Positions 46,564 to 55,234 of a stretch of DNA of 64,000 nucleotides are shown piece by piece. The DNA is taken from assembly GCF_023023025.1 (NCBI RefSeq), contig NZ_CP095481.1, positions 5,779,001-5,843,000 of the forward strand, read 5' to 3'. The stretch is from Amycolatopsis sp. WQ 127309 (lineage in GTDB: Bacteria; Actinomycetota; Actinomycetes; Mycobacteriales; Pseudonocardiaceae). Position 1 is the stretch's first letter; each line of letters opens with the position of its first letter. The position numbers were made by a program, and so were the translations under genes. The notes beneath the pieces are model-generated. The model had not been told where the DNA came from and did no database searches. It was given only the letters and a program-made list of their open reading frames with translations.

Positions 46564-49479
46564 GTGCGTCGTACCCGTTCCACCAGATCGAGATCCACTG
46601 TGCTCACGGCCGGAGCGGCGGCGTTGCTCGCCGCGCTCGGTCTGGTGTCGCCGCCCGCCGCGGGCGCCGCCACCACGTCCACACCGGACACTTTCACCGC
46701 CACCGCGCAGCAGCAGATCGCCGCGCTCCAGGCCGTCAAGGCCGGGAAGACCGGGGCCGAGTCCAAAGTAGACAGCAAGCTGCTCGTCGCCGAGAAGGGC
46801 GTGGGGAAGCAGCTGAACGCACTGCAGTCCGGGGCCGCTGTCTCGAACACCGGGACGGTGCTGGTCGACATCCGCGCGACCAAGGTCTCCCCGGACCTCA
46901 TCTCCGGGCTCACCAAGGCCGGGGCGGGTATCCGCGCGGTGTCCGACCGGTACGGCAGCATCCGGGCCGAGGTGCCGCTGGCCGCCGTCAGCGCGATCGC
47001 CGCCCGCGGCGACGTCAAGCGCGTCGAGCAGGCCGACCAGGCCCTGACCGCCCGCGAACTGGCCACCCCCGCGACGACGCCGGGCAAGGCCGCCGAGACC
47101 AAGCAGCAGAAGGCCGCCCGCATCTCGGGTGAGCTGCAGAAGGCCCTGACGAGCAAGACCCAGCAGCGCAGCGCCGCCGCGGCCGCCACGCTGACCAGCC
47201 AGGGCGACCGCGCGCACAACGCCGACATCGCCCGCCAGCAGTTCGGCGTCACCGGCGTCGGCGTCAAGGCGTGCGCCCTGTCGGACGGCGTCGACTCGCT
47301 GGCCACCTCGCAGGCCAAGGGTGAGCTGCCGCCGAACGTCGACGTCATCGCCGGGCAGGAGGGCGACGGCGACGAGGGCACCGCGATGCTCGAGATCATC
47401 CACGACCTCGCGCCCAACGCCGCGCTCGGCTTCGCGTCGGCGTTCAACTCCGACGCCAGCTTCGCGGACAACATCCGCAAGCTCCGCTTCGAGTCGCACT
47501 GCGACGTCATCGTCGACGACGTCATCTACTTCAAGGAAAGCCCGTTCCAGGACTGGATCATCGCCCAGGCCGTGAACGACGTGACGGCCAACGGCGCGCT
47601 GTACTTCTCTTCGGCGGGCAACGAGGGCAACGTCCTCGACGGCACCGCCGGGCACTGGGAAGGCGACTTCGTCGACTCGGGCAAGTCGGTCGGCAAGTTC
47701 GCCGGTGTCGCGCACAACTTCGCCGGCGCGGCGGGCAACCAGATCTACGAGCCCCTCTCCGACGCGTCCTCGGCCGGCGTGCCGGTGACGCTGCACTGGT
47801 CGGACCCGCTCGGCGCCTCGTCGAACGACTACGACCTCTACCTGCTGAACTCGGCGGGCGCGGTCGTGGACTTCAGCCAGGACGTCCAGGACGGCACCCA
47901 GGACCCGTTCGAGATCCTGCAGACGCCGGCGTTCGGCGGCACGGGCCTGCGCCTGGCCGTCGTGAAGTTCTCCGGTGAAGGCCGTTACCTGTCGCTGTCC
48001 GCGCTGCGCGGGCGGTTCAAGGACTCGGCGGACGGCCTCAAGGCCTACAACACCCCGGGCGTGACGGTCGGCCACTCGGCCGCGCGCGACGCCTTCAGCG
48101 TGGCCGCCACCCCGGCGGCCGCGGCGTTCGGCCGGCCCCTCGAGCCGGGTGACCCGGCCAACCCGACCGGTCCGTTCCCGGGCTCGTTCAGCAGCACCTC
48201 CAAGGCCGAGCGGTTCAGCTCCGACGGCCCGCGGCGTGTGTTCTACGAGGCCGACGGCACCCCGATCACCCCGGGCAACGTCTCCTCGACCGGTGGTGAG
48301 GTCCGGAACAAGCCGGAGATCACCGCGGCCGACGGCGTCCAGACCAGCGTGACCGGCTTCAGCCCGTTCTTCGGTACGTCGGCCGCCGCGCCGCACGCCG
48401 GGGCCATCGCGGCGCTGGTGCTCTCGGGCAACCCCGGCCTGCCGCCGGCGGAGGTCCGCGAAGCGCTGATCAACACCGCCGTCGACATCGAGACCCCGGG
48501 CCGCGACAACGTCACCGGCTCGGGCGTCATCCTCGCCGACAAGGTGCTCGCCTACACCGGCGCCAGCCCGCAGCCGCTCGCCGTGGCCAAGCAGCCGACG
48601 GTCACCCCGACCGACGGCGGCTCGTCGCTCGACCCGGGCGACACCGCCAAGGTGACCCTGCCGGTGACCAACGACGGTGACGGCGCCGCCGTCTCCACCA
48701 GCGTCGTGCTCACCAGCCCGACCCCGGGCGTGACCGTGGCGCCGCGCTCGAAGTCCTACGGCACCATCAGCCCGGGACAGACCGGCGTCAACGACTTCAC
48801 CATCACCGTCCCGGCGAGCCAGCAGCTCGGCGTGCCGGTGGTGCTGAACGCCAAGGTCACCTTCGCCGGCGCGCACTCGCCGACGACGTCGACGTTCTCG
48901 CTCCCGGTCGGCACCCCGTCGCCGGTCGCGCAGGACTTCGCCTACACCGGCGCGCCGGTGGCGATCCCGGACAACAGCCCGGTCGGCGCTTCGGTGACCA
49001 TCCCGGTCACCGGGGTCGGCCGCGCCGCGAAGGTGTCGTTCTCCGTGGACGGCACCACCTGCAGCACCGACCCGCTCTCGACGGCGGTCGGCCTGAACCA
49101 CTCCTACGTCGGTGACCTGGTCGGCTCGCTGACCTCGCCGTCCGGGGCCAAGGCCACGGTGTTCCAGCGCAACGGCGGTTCGGGCAAGAACCTGTGCAAG
49201 GTCGTGTTCGCCGACGACGCGGCGGTCGCGTTCAGCACGGTGACGTCGGCCAACGCGCCGTTCACCGGCTCGTACAAGCCGGCGAACGCCCTCGGTAGCC
49301 TGGCCGGGGCCGTCGTCGACGGCACCTGGACGTTCGGGGTGGTCGACGCGGCCGGCGGCGACGTCGGCTCGATCCGCTCGGTCGCCCTGCACATCAACGG
49401 ATTCGTCCAGCCGGCCGCCGCCGGCCGGCCGTCGAACGTGCACGGCGCGACGAACAACGGGCCGGTGCACCCGCAGTAA
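46564..49479 (+). CDS. Large secreted S8-like subtilase with P-domain; catalytic His replaced by Glu
   Basis: 971 residues. Sec signal peptide (to about 36, PPAAGAA), an Ala/Lys-rich propeptide-like region to about 220, then a subtilase domain: Asp241 (LSDGVDS), oxyanion Asn353 (SSAGNEGN), Ser606 (GTSAAAPHAG). At the usual HGT position it reads GDEGTAMLEIIHD, giving Glu271 instead of His, a Ser-Glu-Asp-like set as in sedolisins. A long insert (about 360-590) contains a beta-sandwich. An NEW3/CARDB-like module (about 690-790) and a C-terminal proprotein-convertase P-domain (about 815-955; HSYVGDLVGSLTSPSG) follow. Exported; substrate unknown. A strong hairpin follows the stop. Confidence 0.88.
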   Translation: MRRTRSTRSRSTVLTAGAAALLAALGLVSPPAAGAATTSTPDTFTATAQQQIAALQAVKAGKTGAESKVDSKLLVAEKGVGKQLNALQSGAAVSNTGTVLVDIRATKVSPDLISGLTKAGAGIRAVSDRYGSIRAEVPLAAVSAIAARGDVKRVEQADQALTARELATPATTPGKAAETKQQKAARISGELQKALTSKTQQRSAAAAATLTSQGDRAHNADIARQQFGVTGVGVKACALSDGVDSLATSQAKGELPPNVDVIAGQEGDGDEGTAMLEIIHDLAPNAALGFASAFNSDASFADNIRKLRFESHCDVIVDDVIYFKESPFQDWIIAQAVNDVTANGALYFSSAGNEGNVLDGTAGHWEGDFVDSGKSVGKFAGVAHNFAGAAGNQIYEPLSDASSAGVPVTLHWSDPLGASSNDYDLYLLNSAGAVVDFSQDVQDGTQDPFEILQTPAFGGTGLRLAVVKFSGEGRYLSLSALRGRFKDSADGLKAYNTPGVTVGHSAARDAFSVAATPAAAAFGRPLEPGDPANPTGPFPGSFSSTSKAERFSSDGPRRVFYEADGTPITPGNVSSTGGEVRNKPEITAADGVQTSVTGFSPFFGTSAAAPHAGAIAALVLSGNPGLPPAEVREALINTAVDIETPGRDNVTGSGVILADKVLAYTGASPQPLAVAKQPTVTPTDGGSSLDPGDTAKVTLPVTNDGDGAAVSTSVVLTSPTPGVTVAPRSKSYGTISPGQTGVNDFTITVPASQQLGVPVVLNAKVTFAGAHSPTTSTFSLPVGTPSPVAQDFAYTGAPVAIPDNSPVGASVTIPVTGVGRAAKVSFSVDGTTCSTDPLSTAVGLNHSYVGDLVGSLTSPSGAKATVFQRNGGSGKNLCKVVFADDAAVAFSTVTSANAPFTGSYKPANALGSLAGAVVDGTWTFGVVDAAGGDVGSIRSVALHINGFVQPAAAGRPSNVHGATNNGPVHPQ

Positions 49480-49493
49480 GTTCGCACTGAAGT

Positions 49494-49544
49494 CCGTGAA
49501 GGCCTCCTTACCGGCCATAAGAGCCGGTAAGGAGGCCTTCACGG
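49494..49544. terminator. Perfect 22-bp hairpin of the GTGAAGGCCTCC repeat type
   Basis: Arms 49494-49515 and 49523-49544 are perfectly complementary (CCGTGAAGGCCTCCTTACC core) with a 7-base loop, then CTTTT. It lies 14 bases after the subtilase stop. Such GTGAAGGCCTCC hairpins are, to my memory, common between genes in Amycolatopsis, so this is both a terminator and probably a dispersed repeat. Confidence 0.8.
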
Positions 49545-49567
49545 CTTTTGCCGTAGCGTGCGGTGTT

Positions 49568-50218
49568 GTGGCGAAGGCACGGGAAGTCGCGGGTGGCGGG
49601 CGCGCGGTGACGGTCCCGCCGGAACGCCTGGCCGGCTGGTTCGCCCGGTTCGCGCAGCGGCACGACGGCGTCGTGACGACCGAAGCCACGCCCGCCGAGG
49701 TCCGGGTGGTCGCGGGCGACGGCACCACCGCGATCGCGACCGTCCCTTTCGGACTCCTCGTCGCGCCGTCGCTCGAAGGCCTCGTCGCGCACGCGCTGGT
49801 GCCGCGGCGGATCGCGCTTCTGCTGGTGCGGCTCGGCAGTCACAGCGTCGGCGTTTCCTTCGACGGCCGGATCGAGGTCTCGCGCACCGGCCGCCACCTC
49901 GTGCACGGCCGGTCCGCGGCCGGCGGCTGGTCGCAGCAGCGCTTCGCCCGGCGTCGTGAAGGCCAGGCGCGTCACGCACTGCAGGCGGCCGCGCGGGACG
50001 CGGCCGAGGTGCTCGTCCCGCGACTGTCCGAAGTGGACGCCGTCGTGCTCGGCGGCGACCGGCGGGCCCTCGACGAGCTGCGCGAGGACCGCCGTCTGGC
50101 GCCGCTGTTCGCCCGCGCGGAACCGCGCGTGCTGGAACTCGGCGAACCGCGGCGCAGCGTCCTGGAAGACGCCGCCGCGCGGGCCCTCGAAGTGGAGATC
50201 ACGCTGCGCGACGGGTGA
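49568..50218 (+). CDS. acVLRF1-family peptidyl-tRNA hydrolase
   Basis: 216 residues. Actinobacterial relative of the Vms1/VLRF1 release factors that free nascent chains from stalled ribosomes. Diagnostic segment GRHLVHGRSAAGGWSQQRFARRREGQ (about 120-145), with the catalytic-region Gln. GTG 49568 lies six or seven bases after TAGCGT, consistent with a leaderless message. A reading starting inside the upstream hairpin is longer but not believable. Next to an ABC-F gene, fitting a ribosome-rescue theme. Confidence 0.82.
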   Translation: MAKAREVAGGGRAVTVPPERLAGWFARFAQRHDGVVTTEATPAEVRVVAGDGTTAIATVPFGLLVAPSLEGLVAHALVPRRIALLLVRLGSHSVGVSFDGRIEVSRTGRHLVHGRSAAGGWSQQRFARRREGQARHALQAAARDAAEVLVPRLSEVDAVVLGGDRRALDELREDRRLAPLFARAEPRVLELGEPRRSVLEDAAARALEVEITLRDG

Positions 50219-50257
50219 GTCAGCACACGTCGAGAGAAACCCGTGGACGCCGCCCCG

Positions 50258-50269
50258 TACACTGGTCGC
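50258..50269 (+). promoter_or_regulatory. -10 box of a leaderless leader-peptide transcript
   Basis: TACACT (50258-50263) followed by six bases and GTG 50270, the spacing seen at leaderless starts in this window. The -35 region is not clear. Confidence 0.55.
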
Positions 50270-50290
50270 GTGGAGATCCTTCTGGAGTGA
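50270..50290 (+). CDS. Leader peptide MEILLE upstream of the ABC-F gene
   Basis: GTG GAG ATC CTT CTG GAG TGA: six codons, apparently leaderless. Its stop lies in the left arm of a hairpin followed by a T-run, 75 bases before the ABC-F start. A ribosome stalled by an antibiotic on this leader would block the hairpin and allow read-through, the regular way ABC-F and other ribosome-protection genes are induced. Inferred from layout. Confidence 0.5.
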   Translation: MEILLE

Positions 50291-50352
50291 GCCGTCGCAC
50301 CGGTCAGACCTGGCCGGTCCGCTTGACGCTGCCCTTCACTCACCCCCTTTTA
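50285..50352 (+). promoter_or_regulatory. Attenuator-like hairpin and T-run before the ABC-F gene
   Basis: GAGTGAG (50285-50291) can pair with TTCACTC (50335-50341; one G-U), and inside it ACCGG (50299-50303) with CCGGT (50314-50318). CACCCCCTTTT follows. The stop of the leader peptide is within the left arm, as expected for ribosome-controlled attenuation. Confidence 0.5.
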
Positions 50353-50365
50353 CCGGGAGTTTCCC

Positions 50366-51994
<1,629 letters not shown>

Positions 51995-52172
51995 GCCGTG
52001 CGTCCATTCGGGTGCAAGATCACTGCCGGTGAGGCACTGGAATGGCCCAATGTGATCGCAGTTTCGGTCGTTTTACGGCTGTCGTCTGGCATTCCGGCGC
52101 TCAGTGTTCGATCATTGCCCCGGCAGGGGCCGATATGTGGCCCAGAACACTCTCGGCGGGAAGGCGATCGAC

Positions 52173-52382
52173 GTGGCTGATCTCAAGAAAGGCGCGCGGA
52201 TCACCGGCAACACGCGCGACAAGCTGGCCGCTGACCTCAAGAAGAAATACGAGAAGGGCTCGAGCATCCGGGCGCTCGCGGAGTCCACGGGCCGGTCCTA
52301 CGGGTTCGTCCACCGGGTGCTCTCGGAGTCCGGGGTCCAGCTGCGGGGGCGCGGTGGGGCCACCAGGGTCAAGAAGAAGTAG
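52173..52382 (+). CDS. Small helix-turn-helix protein (Rv1473A-like)
   Basis: 69 residues from GTG 52173, GGAAGG eight bases upstream. Basic; LKKKYEKGSSIRALAESTGRSYGFVHRVLSESGVQLRGRGG is a single HTH of the resolvase/sigma type, without other domains. Widely conserved in actinobacteria next to ABC-F genes. Probably a DNA-binding protein; target unknown. The 178 bp before it contain no other gene. Converges with the GT87 gene, overlapping 14 bases. Confidence 0.85.
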   Translation: MADLKKGARITGNTRDKLAADLKKKYEKGSSIRALAESTGRSYGFVHRVLSESGVQLRGRGGATRVKKK

Positions 52383-53736
52383 GCGAGGACTGCTGCGCGG
52401 GGGGCGCAGTGGGAACTGTCGCAGCAGGCTCCTCGGCCACGCGGAACGCCAGGTACGCCCCGAGCAGGACCAGGGGGTACACCAGGTAGCCGTAGCGGGT
52501 GGCCGGGGTCAGCAGGATCAACGCGCCGAGTCCGACGGCGATGCGCAGGAGTGCGCCGGAGCCGTTCGCGGGGGGCCGGCGCACCAGCCAGACCAGCATC
52601 GCCACGGCCGCGGCGCCGACCAGCACGAAGGCCGCCACCTGGCCGATCGCCCCGGTTTCGGCGATCAGGTGGCCCGGCAACGGGCTCGCCGCGGGTGACC
52701 GCACGACACCCATCCCGAGCGGGAACCGGAAGACGTGCTCCACGAACGCCGCCGGGTCCACCAGGTACACCGGCAGGTGCAGCACGGCCGTCGTGGCCAC
52801 CAGCGCGGTGGCGAACCGCGCGAGCGCGGGCCAGTCGAGGCGTTTCTTCCCGCGTACCAGCACGAACACCGCCAGGACCGCGGCCGCGGGTGCGACGATC
52901 AGCTTCGCGCTGACGACCAGCGCGAGCACGACTCCCGACCAGGCACCCCGGCCGGTGGCGGCGAGTGCGCACGCGAGCACCAGGAGTCCGACGATCGCCA
53001 GGTCCGGGCCGGCGACGGCCCAGGTGAGCGCGGTCAGCGGGCAGGCCAGCGCGAGCTGCGCGGCCCCGACCGGGACTTTCGGCCACTTCAGCAGTTTCAG
53101 CGTGCCCAGCACGCACGCGCAGGCCGCGAGGGCGAACATCCAGCGGGCGTCGGTGAGCGCGTCGGTCAGCGGGGTGCCGCCGAACAGCGCCCGCGGCAGG
53201 CCGAAGACCGTCATCACCGGACCGTAGGGCGTGTAATCGTTTACCACGGGCGGGCGGCCGAGCGCGGTGACGTCGACGTACGGGGTTCCGTGGTGCAGCA
53301 GCAGATCCGCGGACCGCTCGATCACCCAGACCTCGGGCTGGGCGGCCCACGAGATCGGCGTGATCAGCCAGTCCACTCCGGTCAGTCGGCGAATCACGAG
53401 GACTGCCAACGGAAGGATCATGGCCAACAGGGCGACCGCGGCGATCCCGCACCAGCGGGAACCGAGTACGCCGCGCGGCGTACGGCCCGTGCGTGCGGAC
53501 AGCAGCAGCCGGCCGCTGTGCAGGGCGCCGAAGCCGTACGCGGCCGTCGCGAAGTTGCCCCAGACGCGGTAGCCGTAGAACTCGGAGACGAGCGCGGTCG
53601 GCAGCGCGAAAGCCAGGCAGGCCAGGTAGAACCCCAGATCCCACTTCAGCGGGCCGGGGCCGGGGGAGTGGGCCGGTGCCGTGAAGAACCGCACGACGCG
53701 CCCCTGCCGGGGCGCCAGGCCCGCCTCCGTTTCCAC
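52369..53736 (-). CDS. GT87-type (DUF2029) membrane mannosyltransferase
   Basis: 455 residues, about eleven membrane spans. GT-C fold enzyme; first loop carries NDYTPYGPVMTVFGLPRALFGG and an acidic residue near YVDVTALG. GT87 members (such as PimE) use polyprenol-phosphate mannose to extend cell-envelope glycolipids. TAGCCT six bases before GTG 53736 suggests a leaderless message. Exact acceptor unknown. Confidence 0.8.
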   Translation of the reverse strand: METEAGLAPRQGRVVRFFTAPAHSPGPGPLKWDLGFYLACLAFALPTALVSEFYGYRVWGNFATAAYGFGALHSGRLLLSARTGRTPRGVLGSRWCGIAAVALLAMILPLAVLVIRRLTGVDWLITPISWAAQPEVWVIERSADLLLHHGTPYVDVTALGRPPVVNDYTPYGPVMTVFGLPRALFGGTPLTDALTDARWMFALAACACVLGTLKLLKWPKVPVGAAQLALACPLTALTWAVAGPDLAIVGLLVLACALAATGRGAWSGVVLALVVSAKLIVAPAAAVLAVFVLVRGKKRLDWPALARFATALVATTAVLHLPVYLVDPAAFVEHVFRFPLGMGVVRSPAASPLPGHLIAETGAIGQVAAFVLVGAAAVAMLVWLVRRPPANGSGALLRIAVGLGALILLTPATRYGYLVYPLVLLGAYLAFRVAEEPAATVPTAPPAQQSSPTSS

Positions 53737-53769
53737 CTGGTCAGGCTACCGAGGGGCCCGCGGCCCGGT

Positions 53770-54621
53770 TCAGCCGAGGTCGCGCAGGCGGGGAAGCAGT
53801 TTCGCGGCTTCCTCGGACGCGCGGACGACGTCGGCGTGGCCCGTCGGCATCAGGACGAGTTCGGTGAACCCCGCCGCGACGTAGCTCTCCGCGAGCCGCA
53901 GCGCACTGTCCGCATCGGACGGCAGCCGGAACTGAACGGCCCGGCGGATTTCCGCCGGGTCACGGCCGACATCCGCGCAATGGCGGTCGAGCACCGACGA
54001 AAGCCGTCGCAGTTCGACGATTTCGGTGCCGGGAAGTGCCGCGTTGAGCCAGACGTCAGCGTATTCGGCGACCACGCGCAGGCCGCGCTTTTCGCCGCTG
54101 CTGCCCAGCCACAGCGGCGGATGCGGCTGCACCGGTTTCGGATCGCCGAGCGCGCCGGTGAGGGTGTAGTGCTTCCCGGCGAAGTCCGTCACCGGGCGCG
54201 TCCACAACAGACGGAGGATTTCGCAGGCTTCGGCGAGCCGTTCGACGCGTTCGAGCGCCGGCGGCGTCGGGGTGCCCATCATCGTGTCGGTCAGGACGTC
54301 GCCGCCCGCGCCGAGGCCGACGTCGAGCCGGCCGCCCGAGAGGTGGTCGACGGTCGTGGCGAGCTTCGCGAACGTGCCCGGGTGCCGGTTGGTGTTGCCG
54401 GAGACCAGGCAGCCGATCCGCACGCGCTTCGTCGCCTCGGCCATCGCGGCCAGCAGGGTCCAGCCGTCGAAGATGTCGCCGGTGCGGTCCGGGCCCATCG
54501 GGGCGAGGTGGTCGAACACCCAGCAGCCGTCGAACCCGCCGTCGTCGGCGATCGCCCAGATCTCGCGCAGCGCGGTGACGCCGATGTGCTGCTGGGGTGG
54601 CTTGAGGCCCACGGTGGTCAT
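53770..54621 (-). CDS. LLM-class (F420-dependent type) oxidoreductase
   Basis: 283 residues. Luciferase-like TIM barrel: WVFDHLAPMGP, TKRVRIGCLVSGNTNRHPGTFAKLATTVDHLSGGRLDVGLGAGG, and PLWLGSSGEKRGLRVVAEYADVWN-like core (actual VWLNAA). Cofactor F420 is usual for this clade in actinobacteria. CAGGAG before the ATG. Divergent from a MarR regulator across 72 bp that hold phased repeats, so likely its target. Confidence 0.88.
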   Translation of the reverse strand: MTTVGLKPPQQHIGVTALREIWAIADDGGFDGCWVFDHLAPMGPDRTGDIFDGWTLLAAMAEATKRVRIGCLVSGNTNRHPGTFAKLATTVDHLSGGRLDVGLGAGGDVLTDTMMGTPTPPALERVERLAEACEILRLLWTRPVTDFAGKHYTLTGALGDPKPVQPHPPLWLGSSGEKRGLRVVAEYADVWLNAALPGTEIVELRRLSSVLDRHCADVGRDPAEIRRAVQFRLPSDADSALRLAESYVAAGFTELVLMPTGHADVVRASEEAAKLLPRLRDLG

Positions 54622-54636
54622 GATGTGCTCCTGATT

Positions 54637-54673
54637 ATCAGTGTGACAAACCATCAGTAAGACTGACGATCAG
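54637..54673. promoter_or_regulatory. MarR operator region: three ATCAG repeats at exact 16-bp spacing
   Basis: ATCAGT at 54637, ATCAGT at 54653 and ATCAGC at 54669 are spaced 16 bases apart, with an inverted ACTGAC at 54662 facing the middle copy. They lie between the LLM start and the marR -10 (TAAGGT, 54682-54687, six bases from ATG 54694). Fits a regulator controlling both directions. Confidence 0.6.
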
Positions 54674-54693
54674 CGTAGGGGTAAGGTTCTCGC

Positions 54694-55137
54694 ATGTCCA
54701 GCGACCTCGAGACCGGTCCACCGGCCGCCGTCGGCCGTCGGCTCGGCTACCTGCTGAAACACGCCCAGCAGCGGCTGGCCGAGCTGGCCGAGCCGCTCTA
54801 CGGGCCGCTCGGGATCACCGGGCGGCAGCTGGCGCTGCTCGCGTTGTTCGGCGAGGGGCCGGCGCAGTCGCAACAGGACGGCGCGGCGCGGCTCGGGATC
54901 GACCGGACGACGATGGTCGCGCTCGTCGACGAGCTGGAAGTGAAAGGCCTGGTCCGGCGCGAGGTCGCGCCCGGTGACCGGCGCAAGCGCCTCGTCCGGT
55001 TGACTGACGAGGGCGAGCGGGTGCGGCGGGTGGGCGAAGAAGCGACGCGCGAGGCCGAGGCGCTCCTGCTGGCACCCCTGGGCGACACCGCGGAGCAGTT
55101 GCGCACCGCGCTGTACCTGGTCGTTCGCGGCGAGTGA
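54694..55137 (+). CDS. MarR-family transcriptional regulator
   Basis: 147 residues. Winged HTH with GITGRQLALLALFGEGPAQSQQDGAARLGIDRTTMVALVDELEVKGLVRREVAPGDRRKRLVRLTDEG. Probably leaderless. Likely ligand-released repressor of the divergent LLM gene and itself. Confidence 0.93.
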   Translation: MSSDLETGPPAAVGRRLGYLLKHAQQRLAELAEPLYGPLGITGRQLALLALFGEGPAQSQQDGAARLGIDRTTMVALVDELEVKGLVRREVAPGDRRKRLVRLTDEGERVRRVGEEATREAEALLLAPLGDTAEQLRTALYLVVRGE

Positions 55138-55191
55138 ACGCGATCGGGAAGCAATCGGACGGCGACCGCGTTGTCCAGGTCATATCCGAAG

Positions 55192-55217
55192 AAAACCTCA
55201 GCTTTGGTAGAGGTTTT
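55192..55217. repeat. 8-bp inverted repeat upstream of the ABC exporter
   Basis: AAAACCTC / GAGGTTTT with a 10-base loop, 17 bases before GTG 55235. Could be an operator for the exporter gene or a weak terminator of marR; no T-run follows on the plus strand. Confidence 0.4.
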
Positions 55218-55234
55218 GGAACTGGGGGTCTCCC

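Noticed and set aside
49496..49567. N-terminal extension of the acVLRF1 gene from 49496
   Set aside because: It would be encoded by the hairpin repeat (KASLPAIRAGKEAF); the leaderless GTG 49568 matches the domain boundary.
46519..49728. Open frame of about 1069 codons antisense to the subtilase
   Set aside because: Composition of a shadow frame; the sense strand has signal peptide, catalytic motifs, ribosome-binding site and terminator.
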